Source: Bostrychus sinensis (lineage: Eukaryota > Chordata > Actinopteri > Gobiiformes > Eleotridae). From it: DNA of 64,000 nucleotides. Both the position numbers and the translations under genes were made by a program. The stretch lies in NCBI GenBank assembly GCA_020698575.1, contig CM036244.1, positions 7,054,034-7,118,033 of the forward strand, read 5' to 3'. The notes under the pieces are model-generated. The model was not told where the DNA came from and ran no database searches. It worked only from the letters and a program-made list of their open reading frames with translations. Shown piece after piece: positions 46,190 to 57,724 of the stretch (positions are counted from its first letter, which is position 1; the number at the start of each line of letters is the position of its first letter).

Positions 46190-47290
46190 CGCCAACCACA
46201 ACCGGAGCTGGGGCAGAGGAGAAACCATTTTGCCAAATTTGTAGTTGGTGCCTTTTGATAAAAACAAATCCTGGCAAAAGCTCCACAGAACTGCACTGAA
46301 TGGAATTCCCATTGGAATAAAATGGCAGAATTCGACCATCGCCATGGCAACACCAACTAAAATACGACTTAGGTACCATTGGAATTTTTGATCAGGATGA
46401 CATAAAGAATATTTGTGCCTAATCTGAGAAATTTTTGTTGAACTATTATTTTTTCTGTCCATAGAGATTTTTGTTTTAATCCCATTGGAATAAAATGCAA
46501 AAAGTTTCAGTCATCGCCATGGCAACATAGTAAAAAATATTAGTGTCATTGACTTTTTTGATCAGGGTCACATAAAATATTTTTGTGCCAAGTTTTGTAC
46601 ATTTTAGAAAAACTAAAAATTTTACTCACCATATAAATATTTGTCTTATTCTGTAGGGGGCGCTATCGCGCCAAATTAGATTTTTTTCAGATAAAATGGG
46701 TTTCGGACTGGGAGGTTAATAAGTGTTTCAAATGTCCAAGTGTTCAAATGTCCAAGTGTTCAAATGTCCAAGTGTTCAAATCAGACTTAATATGGTGTGA
46801 ACTGTAGTAAATTGCAGGTACAGATAAATCAAAGAAATCTTTGTTAAGTTTGTGGCTTTGCCGCATGAAAACCGTAAAGGATTCTACAAACATTTGGATA
46901 AGTTTTGATGCTTCGCTTCTCTAAATGATATACAGCGATTTTGAGCTTATTTGGTTAAACGCCCAAGAAGGAATCAGAAAAAGTACGACGTGTGCAAAAT
47001 TGCTGACAGCAGATTTCAATCCAAAATTGCTGACTTCCAGTTTTTCAGGGGGCGTGGCCATAATAATATTTTTTATGGCTCCACCTGAGCAATGTGTGTC
47101 CCAAATTTGGTGGGTCTATGACAAACTTTATGTTAGGCCGACTCCATTGGCGCAATGTATTTCACACCATTTTTGTGATGTTCTGTATGGCACCTATAAA
47201 AAAAATCTTTTTTTAATTTTGGGAAAAATTTTTGAGTTTTCACAAATGTTCAGGAGATCAAATTAGTGATCAAAGAGCAGAAGAAAAGAA
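46190..47290. repeat. Fish-type interspersed repeat with internal duplication
   Basis: CATCGCCATGGCAACA, TTTTTGATCAGG-TGACATAAA and TTTGTGCC occur at about 46337-46420 and again at about 46510-46595, showing an old internal duplication. GGGGGCGCTATCGCGCCAA follows at about 46655. At 46727-46785 a 16-base CAAATGTCCAAGTGTT unit is repeated about three and a half times. No coding potential; a non-autonomous repeat of unknown class. Confidence 0.55.
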
Positions 47291-47291
47291 T

Positions 47292-47460
47292 TTAAAAAAT
47301 AATTTTAGCAAAAACAATATATCCGTTAACATTATACCCACAAATTATATATTTTTGGAAAGCTCCCGAGGTCCCCCACGTCACCCTGGGGTCAAATGTC
47401 AGTGACCCACGAATGAGCTTCGCCCACTGACTTCCATTCATTCTGAGGGAATACAAGTAT
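47292..47460. repeat. Interspersed repeat, copy 1 of 2
   Basis: Contains ATATATCCGTTAACATTATA, TATTTTTGGAAAGCTC, GGTCCCCCACGT and TCATTCTGAG. It is about 90 percent identical by eye to 55305-55463. Confidence 0.85.
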
Positions 47461-47480
47461 GTGGCTTCCATACCTGAGGT

Positions 47481-47844
47481 TGTTATGGAAATTTTCGATT
47501 GAGATACTTGACAAAAAGGCAGTGTCTGGATCAAACAGCAAGTTGTCTTTATTTTACTGCACAAGGAGAACACAGCACAAAGGAGAGATGCAGAGGCTCC
47601 TCCCCCTTAGCAGAAGGTAGTTTTTATACCAAACCTACACAGGAGAGAGTACGTGTCCCAGAGTCACAGCAGATCTTAGACTTTTGCTCTGATCTTTAAG
47701 AAGACGCCATGTCCTAGCCTCGTGTGCACTAAGACACAACATCCTTTGTCCTTACAGCTGCTACGCTGCTGTTGTCCTGTACAGCACTAAGCTCAGATAA
47801 TAGAATAACAGTAGGATAACACAGAAATTAATGAATTTCCAACA
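47481..47844 (-). mobile_element. LTR of a non-coding LTR retrotransposon (3' LTR, copy A)
   Basis: On the minus strand this 364-base block starts TGTTGGAAATTC and ends CCATAACA. It contains GGTATAAAAAC (TATA-like, about 47625) and AATAAAG (polyadenylation-like, about 47555). It matches 63838-64000 closely over its last 160 bases. A polypurine tract (AAAAGGGAGGAAATG, 47845-47859) adjoins its start, which marks it as a 3' LTR with the element body to the right. Confidence 0.85.
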
Positions 47845-49930
47845 CATTTCCTCCCTTTTGATTATAATAAAACCCTTTTTATAATAATCAATAAATAAAG
47901 TTGATGACAGCAGCATGTATGGCTCTTTCCCGAAGCCCATTTGCAATGATTTTGCGCCTGGTCCCTCTCTGGGCCAGGTCTTGCTCAGATATCATAGTCT
48001 TTTTGTTTGTGAGATGTGTGTGTGTTGTGAATTCACCGGAGCGAACACAGGGGGCGCTAGGCTCGCACCTGTGTCCGTGCAGGTCAACGCAGCCTGACTG
48101 TTGTGAGTCAGTGAGTGGTGATCCTCTCAGTCAGTGTTGATGTCCTCAACGTCCAGAGAGGACGGTTGTTGTTTGTCTCCGACTGATGAGAAGTTGTCCC
48201 CTGGCTCAGGGACCTTTTGAAGCAGCTGGCATTGATCCAAGTGGAAGTTGTAGAAGCCGGAGATGGAGCAGAGGTTGTTGTGGAGAGTTGAGGCCCTTCT
48301 TAAAAGAGCCAGCGTTGTCCAGGTGGCTCAGTTGGTCAGCTGTGATGTTTCCAGTACAGGCAGAGCTTTGGGCCCTGCCTGTTTTCCCCTCAGCACTCTC
48401 CCATTGTGTTATCTACTTTTCCAGAGTGGAGGCAGTAGGAGCAGTGATACCTCACATCAGTCTCCTGCGTTTACACTGTCTCCATTCCTTTAGGAAACAT
48501 GTTTTTGGTAAACATCTGTGACCTGCTGATGAAAAACAGAGGAACACGTTGCACACAAAATAATGCCATCCCCTGTTGGGACGGTCTGGAGTCTGGACCA
48601 CAGTTTGATCTCTGATTTCAATTCTCTGATTTACAATCAGTCATGGATTTTTGTAAATTTATAATTTGGCAAAATAAGTTAGACTCACATAGTTAGCACA
48701 TAAAAGCATCAAATATGATAAGGCAATCTGAAATAATTTACCAAAGGTGTTATAGTTACCACTTCCATTATTTTCCTTGGATTTCCCTTAATTCCTTGGA
48801 TGTTACACACTTTCCTGAGCTGTGCTGGTTCCATATTTCCTATTGTTTTATATGGGTTTGTATCAGCTCAGTCTTTTGTTCCATTTGTATTGCTTTTAGG
48901 TGATAGTTCAGTTTGTGGAGAGAAATGTCAACATATACACACAACAACTCCCAGAGTTGTTTTCACTGGGTTCAGATCCAAATGGATCCAGTTTGTTGGA
49001 TCCTTATTATCTTTTTCATCACCTGTTAAAACCTGTTAATCTTCAGAAATATGAACATTTTGGATCATAACAACACACAAAGAGTGGTTAGAGTTCACAC
49101 GTTCACATTCACACAGAAAGTGTTAGTAAACCTGGTCAAGTCCAAATCAGAGTCCGGTCAGTCCCAAAAATGTATTTTACCATATCCCTTTAATTTTTGT
49201 GCACAATTTTTTCAGAATGACGTCATGTTAACTCAAACATTTTGTTGCATTATTGCTGAGGCCAGGAAGTATCCTGTCTGTGATCACATGACCCCAGAAG
49301 GTCACCACTGTTTCAGATGAGCAGAGTTTCTAATTCTTGTTGCAACAAGTTCAATAGACCTTTGAATTAAAAAAAAAAAATTGCTTACTAAATGAGTTAT
49401 TTTAAACTTACAGAAATACGCAGAGCTCTCAGTAAATGCAGATTCTTTACCCAGCTGCAGGTGTTGTGTGTGTTGTGTGTTGTGTGTTGTGTGTGTGTCT
49501 TTACCTGCATTATGTGCTAAGCATATAACACACGATGGACAAGTTTCTGTACATAACCTTTCAAACCTTTTGTGTACCACTTTTGCTTGAGTCCTGTTAA
49601 CATCCTCCCTGTTGACGCATGGATGAGTCCATGATGTGTCAATTTGGCAGAATTAAAAAAATCGTTATGAAGGCAAGGCTCGGATTCAGGCCTCTACCAA
49701 AAATCATCATATTTGGTTGCTCCATGCATTTTTCACAAGCAGACTTACTGATCTAGTTAATCTATTAGTACTAATCTTTTTAAAATTATTTGACATAATG
49801 ACACCACAAAACCACTGTTACTAACATCATATGTTATCAGTGCTCTAATAAAGCATTAATTGTTATTTTTAGGGATTCAAGTGCAGAAGGGACACCAGTG
49901 ATAGCTTTATTAGCCCCCCCCCTTTTTTTT
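47845..49930 (-). mobile_element. Internal region of LTR element copy A (no coding capacity seen)
   Basis: Starts with the polypurine tract. Segments 47845-48195 and 49215-49930 match 59056-59757 and 61787-62440 of copy B. No gag- or pol-like frame was recognised, so it looks like a non-autonomous LTR element. The 48196-49214 segment is missing from copy B. GT-rich repeats occur at about 49465-49500. Confidence 0.65.
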
Positions 49931-50896
49931 ATGAGAGCAAATTTATAATTGCAGTAAGACCATTCTAACCAGGGGCCCAGTGAAGGCAGGGACCCCTGTT
50001 GCAGGAGAGATAGAAGAAAGGGAGAGAGTAGGAGAGAAGATGAGAGAGGGAGGGGGTGTGGCCTCACTTGTATGCAGACAAGGAGGGGCGTAGCTTGTAA
50101 ATTGACCAGAGTTTTGCCATTATTAATCTTTAAATTTAGTCATCAGACTGTCTATGGCCTTACGATAACAAGATTCAAGGGCAGGATGCTCTGAAACTGT
50201 TGGGTCACATAACAGAAGGGTTACACATGAAACTGTAAAGAAGTGCGCAATGTAACTCCTGTGAGTGTTGACTATTACAGGGCAGCAGGTGGAGTCCCTC
50301 AAACCGATACAGAAGCCCTGCAGTCACCAGAGGCTTCCAGGTGGGAACAGGCTCTGGAGGAAGAGATCAACTCTCTCAAAGAAAAGGACACTTTTGAACT
50401 GACAGCATTACCTGAAGGTAGAACTACTGTAGGAGGAAACTGGGTTTATGCCCTAAAAGAAAATAACCAAAGAGAAATATTTAAAGCTAGATTTGTAGCA
50501 AAGGGATATAATCAGACTGAAGGAATAGAGTACAACATTCTCACCTACAGCTAACATAACGTCTGTGCGAGCTCTAATGCAGATCGTGGTCCAAAATGAC
50601 CTCAATGTTCACCAAATGGATGTTAAGCCTATTTACATGCCCCCATACATGAAGACATATTTATGGATCAACCAGAGGGTTTTGAGCAAACAAAGCAACA
50701 GAGCAAAAGAAATCCCTTTATGGTTTAAAACAATCTGGTATAAACGTTTGAATGACTGCCTGGAACAAAATGACTTTGAGAGAAACCTTGCTGATCATTG
50801 TGTACACAGAAAACGCAATGAGAAGGAAACAATACTTGTTATCATTTGAGCAGATGATTTAATCATTGCAGCTAGCAGTACTAACTCACTGAGTGG

Positions 50897-51371
50897 TATT
50901 GAATATTTCTACATAGCTTTGCGTATTACCATTAAACTTATATTTTGATGTACTACTGCTAAGGTTAATAACGCTTCAACATTAGTAATAATAATACTTT
51001 GATTTTATGTGATGTTTTTCTTCTTTCACTCTAAGGTCGCTCTACTCTTAGGCGCATTCCAAATATGGCACAAATAATGAGCTCCTACAAAGTTCTCAGA
51101 CCCAAGGGAAGACTCTGCAGAAACTGAGAACTTTTTGTGGCCCTGCCCTATGCACAAAAAAGTTACTCAAAGCCAAAAAGATAATGCTATGCAGACATCG
51201 TCATACATCGTCATACATAATATAAAACTTGGAACACTCCTCTTTAGGAGCGCGCTCATTCTGCTGACTGTAACCTTACTGTGTTTTTACTGAATAAACC
51301 TTCTGACTTGATTACACTTCTGAATCATCGTCCTCTTTGATGCTTTCACCCAAAATGAACAAATCCTTACA
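50897..51371 (+). mobile_element. Solo LTR inserted in Copia, 4-bp TSD GTGG
   Basis: A 475-base block from TATTGAATATTTC to AATCCTTACA interrupts the Copia frame between SSTNSLSG and SKETVKSK. GTGG flanks it at 50893-50896 and 51372-51375. It has TATAAAAC near 51230 and AATAAA near 51291, consistent with plus orientation. A second copy in the opposite orientation is at 62663-63142. Confidence 0.9.
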
Positions 51372-51717
51372 GTGGATCCAAAGAAACAGTGAAATCAAAA
51401 TTCAACATGAAAAAATTGGGAAATATACTCTATTTCCTCGTTATACAATTTGAACAAAACGGAAATAAAATTCGGATGAGCCAGAAAAACTACATTGAAA
51501 GAATGCTTGAACGATTTGGTATGTCAGAATGCAAACCTCAATCCACACCTTGTGAAATAAAAATGGACACTTCCACAAGTGAAGAAATTACAAACATGAG
51601 ACGGTTAATCCAACAGAACATCGGGAGACTGTGGGCAGTCTCATCTATGACCTGGGTCGTTAGCAGACTCTAGCTCAACCTAAGAGAGAAGATTTAGTGA
51701 AAGCTAAACATGTTCTT

Positions 51718-52325
51718 AAGGGGGGTATACACCAAGGCGACGATCGCCCATCTGAAGCCGTCTGAACGGTTCTTCCACGTCGCTCATTTCCGTCTTTTTG
51801 ATATGTATGCACCGTCGCCCCCCATCGCTCCAGGACGGAGGCTGTCTGACCAGTTTCCTGCCGATTGGCCTTGTTGTTGTTGAATCGGCGTCTTTGGTCT
51901 TTGGCACGAAGCGCTCTGATAGGCCTAGCACTACAGCTGCCGCGCCAATCAGCTCACGGGAATTTTAGCGGAAGTGACGGAGTGACGAGAGGTGAAAACC
52001 GCTGTGGCAGTGTACCGTCACCATTTTTGCATTTTTCGCAATTCCGTGCGGAATGTTATCTTCTTCAAGTAACAGAGCAGCGGCACCTAATCCACACAAA
52101 ACAATGTCCAAACCGGCCATGATCACGCTTCTCAAATGTTCAAACAAGCTGAGAACAGTGGCAGACCAAGGCACGTTACATGCATATGTACTCCGCAAAC
52201 ATTGTGTCACTTCCGTTGATCTTTGTTCACTGGCTAGCGCCATCTGCCGCTTTTGGGGGGGAGGGGGGAGGGGGGGGGTAATTACACAGTCTTTAGGACG
52301 GTTGTCGCTTCGGTGTATAAAGAGG
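51718..52325. mobile_element. Harbinger-type MITE inserted in Copia
   Basis: Left end GGTATACACCAAGGCGACGA and right end CGACCAAC-type inverted counterpart (GTTGTCGCTTCGGTGTATA) form imperfect terminal inverted repeats of about 22 bases. The minus strand has a short open start (MAGLDIVLCGLGAAALLLEE) reminiscent of the N-terminus of Harbinger nucleases. The class assignment is tentative. Confidence 0.65.
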
Positions 52326-52686
52326 GAAAAAGGTCGTGCGACGTGAGGAAACGGGAGGTTTCCTATAGATGTACATTATCACTTCACTGGGGATGCTTTA
52401 AATGAAGGAAAAATAAACATTGTGTACTGCCCATCAGAAGACATGGCTGCAGACGTACTAACCAAAGCAGTTACAAGACTGAGAAGTGTTAAGTTTCAAA
52501 AATGGTTCTTTGGAAATCTAGGGGTTTCTCTGGGTAATAAACATGAGAACAAGGGGGAGTTCTCATCCGCATGATTTTATAATCTTGTTTTAATTTATTT
52601 TATTTAGTGTTTTTTGTATTGATACACTATCTGTTGCACTACTATTCTGAAATAGTTTAATTGTTTGTTAAAAGAAAAGTGACATA

Positions 52687-54285
52687 CAGTGGGGCAAAAA
52701 AGTATTTAGTCAGCCACCAATTGTGCAAGTTCTCCCACTTAAAAAGATGAGAGAGGCCTGTAATTTTCACCATAGATATACCTCAACTATGAGAGACAAA
52801 ATGAGAAAAAAAATCCAGAAAATCACATTGTCTGATTTTTAAAGAATTTATTTGCAAATTATGGTGGAAAATAAATATTTGGTCACCTACAAACAAGCAA
52901 GATTTGTGTCTCTCACAGAGCTGTAACTTCTTCTGTAAGAGGCTCCTCTGTCCTCCACTCGTTACCTGTATTAATGGCACCTGTTTGAACTGGTTATCTA
53001 TATAAAAGACACCTGTCCACAACCTCAAACAGTCACAATCCAAACTCTACTATGGCCAGGACCAAAGAGCTGTCAAAGGACACCAGAAACAAAATTATAG
53101 ACCTGCACCAGGCTGGGAAGACTGAATCTGCAATAGGTAAGCAGCTTGTTGTGAAGAAATCAACTGTGGGAGCAATTATTAGGAAATGGAAGACATACAA
53201 GACCACTGATAATCTCCCTCGATCTGGGGCTCCCCACAAGATCTCACCCCATGGTCAAAATGATCACAAGAACGGTGAGCAAAAATCCCAGAACCACACG
53301 GGGACCTAGTGAATGACCTGCAGAGAGCTGGGACCAAAGTAACAAAGGCTACCATCAGTAACACACTACGCCGCCAGGGACTCAAATCCTGCAGTGCCAG
53401 ACGTGTCCCCCTGCTAAAGCCAGGACATGTGCAGGCCGTCTGAAGTTTGCTACAGAGCATTTGGATGATCCAGAAGAGGATTGGGAGAATGTCATATGGT
53501 CAGATGAAACCAAAATAGAACTTTTTGGTAAAAACTCTACTTGTCGTGTTTGGAGGAGAAAGAATGCTGAGTTGCATCCAAAGAACACCATAACTACTGT
53601 AAAGCATGGGGGTGGGAACATCATGCTTTGGGGCTGTTTTTCAGCAAAGGGACCAGGACGACTGATCCGTGTAAAGGAAAGAATGAATGAGACCATGTAT
53701 CATCAGATTTTGAGTGAAAACCTCCTTCCATCAGCAAGGGCATTGAAGATGAAACGTGGCTGGGTCTTTCAGCACGACAATGATCCCAAACACACTGCCC
53801 GGGTAACGAAGGAGTGGCTTCGTAAGAAGCATTTCAAGGTCCTGGAGTGGCCTCGCCAGTCTCCAGATCTCAACCCCATAGAAAATCTTTGGAGGGAGTT
53901 GAAAGTCCGTGTTGCCCAGCAACAGCCCCAAAACATCACTGCTCTAGAGGAGATCTGCATGGAGGAATGGGCCAAAATACCAGCAACAGTTTGTGAAAAC
54001 CTTGTGAAGACTTACAGAAAATGTTTGACCTCTGTCATTGCCATCAAAGGGTATATAACAAAGTATTGAGATGAACTTTTGTTATTGACCAAATAATTAT
54101 TTTCCACATTAATTTGCAAATAAATTCTTTAAAAATCAGACAATGTGATTTTCTGGATTTTTTTTTCTCATTTTGTCTCTCATAGTTGAGGTAAACCTAT
54201 GATGAAAATTACAGGCCTCTCTCATCTTTTTAAGTGGGAGAACTTGCACAATTGGTGGCTGACTGAATACTTTTTTGCCCCACTG
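52687..54285 (+). mobile_element. Tc1/mariner element, 1599 bp, long inverted repeats, TA target
   Basis: The ends CAGTGGGGCAAAAAAGTATT (52687) and its inverted match ending at 54285 are flanked by TA at 52685-52686 and 54286-54287. The inverted repeats are about 199 bases long (to 52885, and from about 54088), with only a handful of differences, suggesting a fairly recent insertion. The internal transposase is broken. It lies just after the Copia remnant. Confidence 0.97.
53052..54069 (+). pseudogene. Tc1-type DD34E transposase, three frameshifts
   Basis: The start MARTKELSKDTRNKIIDLHQ and SAIGKQLVVKKSTVGAIIRK form the paired-type helix-turn-helix DNA-binding domain. The catalytic domain is open from 53461 to the TAA before 54070. 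It shows WSDETKIELFG (first Asp), GGGNIMLWGCFSAKG, HDNDPKHTA (second Asp) and SPDLNPIENLW (Glu), i.e. DD34E spacing. Between them, single-base losses or gains near 53250, 53305 and 53440 break the frame, so the catalytic half is cut off from its DNA-binding half. Family length is about 340 residues, which the three pieces together would fill. Confidence 0.95.
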
Positions 54286-54287
54286 TA

Positions 54288-55304
54288 CTTCCTGTCATGC
54301 CACTTCCTGTTTAAAGTTGTCTACATTAAGAAGAAGTGGGCGTTCATTGTGTCATGCCAATAATTTTGTTTTTTTAATTAGAAGATGCACGTGTGTGCGT
54401 GTGTGTGAGAGACGCTCTTCACCTGTACAGGTGTGTCTGAGGACATTTAGAGACATTCCTCACCTGGTCAGGTGTGTCTCAGGACATTTAGAGAGCTGCT
54501 GGTCATGATGGGTTGTCTTTTGTTTTAACCAGAAACTGTTCACTGTTCTGTTCGGAGTTGGCAGAGCACTGGTTGTTGTGTGTTTGTTATGAAAGTTGTG
54601 TGAATTCTTGTATTTGCAGCAGCGAGCAGCCCAAGACAAATTTCCCTCTGGGACAATAAAGATCGACAATTCCAGGGGAAAAATCGGACCAAGTACTTTC
54701 CGTCATAAAATTCTCTTCAAAATACTGAGATCCTTCATCAAACACACCTTCTCTGCAGCCAGCATTTCCTTAGCCAATAGGAGCCCCCTATTTGAGTGTG
54801 CAGTATAAATCATTAATAATAAAGCCTATATGACTGTTTGTTTCTCTGATAGTTTCTATGATAGATATCTGTCCAAAGGCGCAGACCCGCTTAAATACAT
54901 TTATTGTTGTATTAAAATAATGCCGTCTCATTAACTGTGCGTGCAGTAAAAGGACTGGGAATGTTTTTATTTATTTATTTACACGCCTGAAGTTCCACTG
55001 TGTTGGTTTCACAAGATCACAAAAGCAGACAGAGAACATGTTGCCTAATCTGTCAACCTGCCAATAACATTTTAATATCCTGGCCAGCAGTTGGCAGCTT
55101 AGTGAGTTAACCACATTCTTCACATTGTCACCTGCTGGGTAAGAGTTAGAAAACAAAGTCTGCTGACAGTGAGTGCAAGGTGTATGCAGAACTAACTGCT
55201 TTGTTTTTATAAAATACAGAAAGTAGCTTTACCATATATGAAGCTTCGCGCACTGCTGTGCAGACACAATAGGCCCTGCTCCACCCTCGGGGCTCCGGCC
55301 TAAT
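54288..55304. other. No gene; small tandem duplication and LINE-like tail
   Basis: CAGGTGTGTCTGAGGACATT plus TAGAGA occurs twice (about 54428 and 54469). At about 54630-54660, ACAAATTTCCCTCTGGGACAATAAAG is like the 3' tail of a CR1/L2-type LINE. The rest is unassigned. Confidence 0.45.
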
Positions 55305-55463
55305 AATAATTTTAGCAAAAACAATATATCCGTTTACATTATACCCACAAATTATATATTTTTGGAAAGCTCTCGAGGTCCCCCACGTGACCATGGGGTC
55401 AAATGTCAATGACCCACGAGTGGGCTTTGCCCATTGACTTCTATTCATTCTGAGCAAATATAA
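55305..55463. repeat. Interspersed repeat, copy 2 of 2
   Basis: Matches 47292-47460 in the same orientation, including ATATATCCGTTTACATTATA and GGTCCCCCACGT. It precedes the Harbinger element. Confidence 0.85.
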
Positions 55464-55818
55464 AGCCCACTTCACACTGAATCCATTGCGTGTCCTGTAC
55501 AACTCCTGCAGGAAATCGACACAATGCAAGTCAGAGCATCAGTTCACTGTGTTGCAGTACGTCTCTGTGTCCGGCGCTCCGTCAGAAATACGGATCAAGT
55601 CTATTTTTTCCGGACGCCGGATCCGTCAGGCATGAAGTTGAACAGAGCAGAACGAGCAAGACAGGAAGTCAGACCCGGGTCCAGTGAAGAGGATCCAGTA
55701 AATTTGCAAAATAAAAACACTGTGCAGCCTCTCGCTCACATCGCTGTAAACATTACGTCACAACCGGTAACTCGTGTTAACAAAGAGATGTACCAACGGG
55801 TCCAGAGTCATTTGCGAC

Positions 55819-56049
55819 ATGGGCGATGAAAGATTAATCCTGGAAGTGGAAAACCACCAGATTTTATACGACACCTCATATCTTTATTATAAAGACAACA
55901 CAAAAAAGGACAAGGCTTGGAGTGACATTGCAGGAGTTTTGGAAGTGGATGGTGAGTTACCTACTTATGAAGAGATAAATACGTTATTTTACAGGAATGC
56001 TAAAAGTACAGTACGCAACTTCTACAGAGCCACCCAGCAGTGTGCATGA
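55819..56049 (+). CDS. MADF/Myb-like DNA-binding protein of a Harbinger element (partial)
   Basis: From the ATG, MGDERLILEVENHQILYDTS and KKDKAWSDIAGVLEVDG match the first two helices of a MADF domain (LI-V---P-LYD, AW--IA). PIF/Harbinger elements encode such a protein alongside the nuclease, where it helps bring the nuclease to DNA (family knowledge). A consensus donor GTGAGT directly follows GTGGATG at 55951. The real first exon probably ends there and the third helix is in a later exon I could not place. The unspliced frame runs to a stop at 56047. The nuclease lies convergently at 56700-57670. Confidence 0.7.
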   Translation: MGDERLILEVENHQILYDTSYLYYKDNTKKDKAWSDIAGVLEVDGELPTYEEINTLFYRNAKSTVRNFYRATQQCA

Positions 56050-56695
56050 TGAAAGTTCTTTGTAAACAGAAATAAAAGATTTTTTTATTAAAGTTGCTGT
56101 ACAAAATATGTGGCCTATGGTATTATTTTGTGTCAACTCTAGTTTAAAGAATTAGTTCATGTAGTTTACAGTCTTTTAAAATATATCCACGTTTAGATAT
56201 TTCTATGTTTGTATCAAATATTATTTATCATGTGGTGAAACATCTATAAAGGCATATAGAGATAAAAAGCCACATGTAAGCTGTATTTAAATTTAAACTT
56301 TAATTCAAACCTTTCACAAAGCTGAATGCCTTGGTCTGTAGTTCACAGAGGGGAGTACTGTGGGATGAGTTCTTAATTATGCAAATGCAATCTCCAAGGG
56401 CCACAACTTTTTTTCACAAGGAGGTGTTAATTTACAACTACATTTGTTACTGCTATGTTGTGAAGACATTGTCCAGATATAGATTTTTCAAATTTAAAAA
56501 GTATACAAAATGTTTAAAAAAAATTTATTCAGAAGAGAAAATATGCACAACAATTTTACTGATACATCAACCTGCATTTGACAACACTGTCAGTCATTGA
56601 CAAAGCCAGAATATTAAATTACAACCTAATATGAACACACTTTACTGAGTACACAATTCAGACCATCCTGTCTTGCCAAGATACGCTGCCTTCAG
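56050..56695. other. Spacer between the two Harbinger genes
   Basis: AT-rich DNA with no recognisable exon; it may contain the remaining MADF-gene exons or shared 3' flanks. Confidence 0.4.
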
Positions 56696-56699
56696 GAGA

Positions 56700-57672
56700 G
56701 TTAAAAAGGTGTTGAATAGCTCCCTGACATTAAAGGGCACTCTAGATCCTCAGTTCCCTCCCATGTTCCGCACTGCTGCCATGTGTTGACCCAGCTGCTC
56801 AGCATCATCGAGCATCCTCTGGTTCTCTGTCGGGGCAAGCAGGAAGTTGGCAGAATGCAAGCTGCCACAGTGTGTCCACATGTCTTAAGAATATTCTCCA
56901 TCTTGACGAGAGAATACCGAAGGCATTCTCGACCACCATCCTTGCTCTGGACAGTCTGTAGCTGAATATTCTTTTGTTCTGAGGGAGTGCAGATTCGTTC
57001 ATAATAACCAGTCCATTGTTAACGTATGCCAAGCCATTTATTTGTAGCCCATATGAACATGTGGTACAGACTGCGTCCAGTATACCACCAATGTGTAACT
57101 GCCGCGACACCTATTGGATAGTCCAGGTAAATGTAACAATGGTAAGCAGTATGGACAAACATAACGCTAGTGTCTACAGTGAGGTTCTGTCCAGGGTAGG
57201 GCCTCAGCAGATAAGTCTTTAGTGGGAAAGCTGCATCACCCACCCATGACAAATGGTGCATCCCCAGGTGAGCAGCACCAGGCAGAGGAGCACATGAAGA
57301 GTTCCACTCTCCAGCCCTCTCCCTAGATCTGACCCAGCATACACCCCTCCATCACTCGTTCTCCCAAAGTCTCCCACTTGAATAACTCTGAACCGGTAGT
57401 CAGCATCAGCAAGTGTCAAAAGCACTACAGAGAAAGGCTTTTTGTAGTTGAAATACTGACTTCCCGACAGTGGTGGCGCCTGTACGACAACATGCTTGCC
57501 ATAGATTGCTCCCAAGCAGTTTGGAAAATTCCATTTTTTTCAAAAAATCTCATTCCCTGAGTCCTCTGTTGGTCTGGGAAGGAACTTCTCCATCATGGCC
57601 TCCTTAGTGGCTGCACACACCATGTGAACAGAGTCTGTGACAGCTGAGTGCCCTGGACGATAGCTAAAGGCC
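56700..57672 (-). pseudogene. PIF/Harbinger nuclease (HARBI1-like), decayed
   Basis: Minus strand from 57672: YRPGHSAVTDSVHMVCAATK, MMEKFLPRPTED, then after a shift GAIYGKHVVVQAPP (family GA-DGKH, with the catalytic Asp position read as Tyr here), FSVVLLTLADADYRF, VGDFGRTSDGGVY, then MHHLSWVGDAAFPLKTYLLR and PYPGQNL. About 150 bases that break the protein follow (intron or small insert, about 57185-57030). Then NESALPQNKRIFSYRLSRAR, MVVENAFGILSSRWRIF and a degraded C-terminus with a shift and stop near 56805. Changes at a catalytic residue and several breaks make it inactive. Confidence 0.85.
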
Positions 57673-57724
57673 ATTCAGTTCCTGTGAGGAGAATTCTGTT
57701 AATAATGTGGGTCTGTCCTTTTTT

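Larger units (their letters stand above)
50260..52570 (+). pseudogene. Ty1/Copia-like pol remnant (RT and RNase H end)
   Basis: The plus strand encodes a Copia-type reverse transcriptase: SPEASRWEQALEEEINSLKE, GGNWVYALKENN, KARFVAKGYNQTEGIEY, then VHQMDVK and a catalytic ADDLIIAAS block (about 50850) preceded by an in-frame TGA at the usual Trp. After a solo LTR (50897-51371) the protein resumes with VKSKFNMKKLGNILYFL, RMSQKNYIERMLERFGM and STPCEIKM. A second insertion (about 51718-52325) follows. The RNase H tail (IVYCPSEDMAADVLTKAVTR) then reads to a stop near 52572, with part of RNase H missing. ACAAGGGGGAG (about 52549) could be its polypurine tract. Several frameshifts; inactive. Confidence 0.88.
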
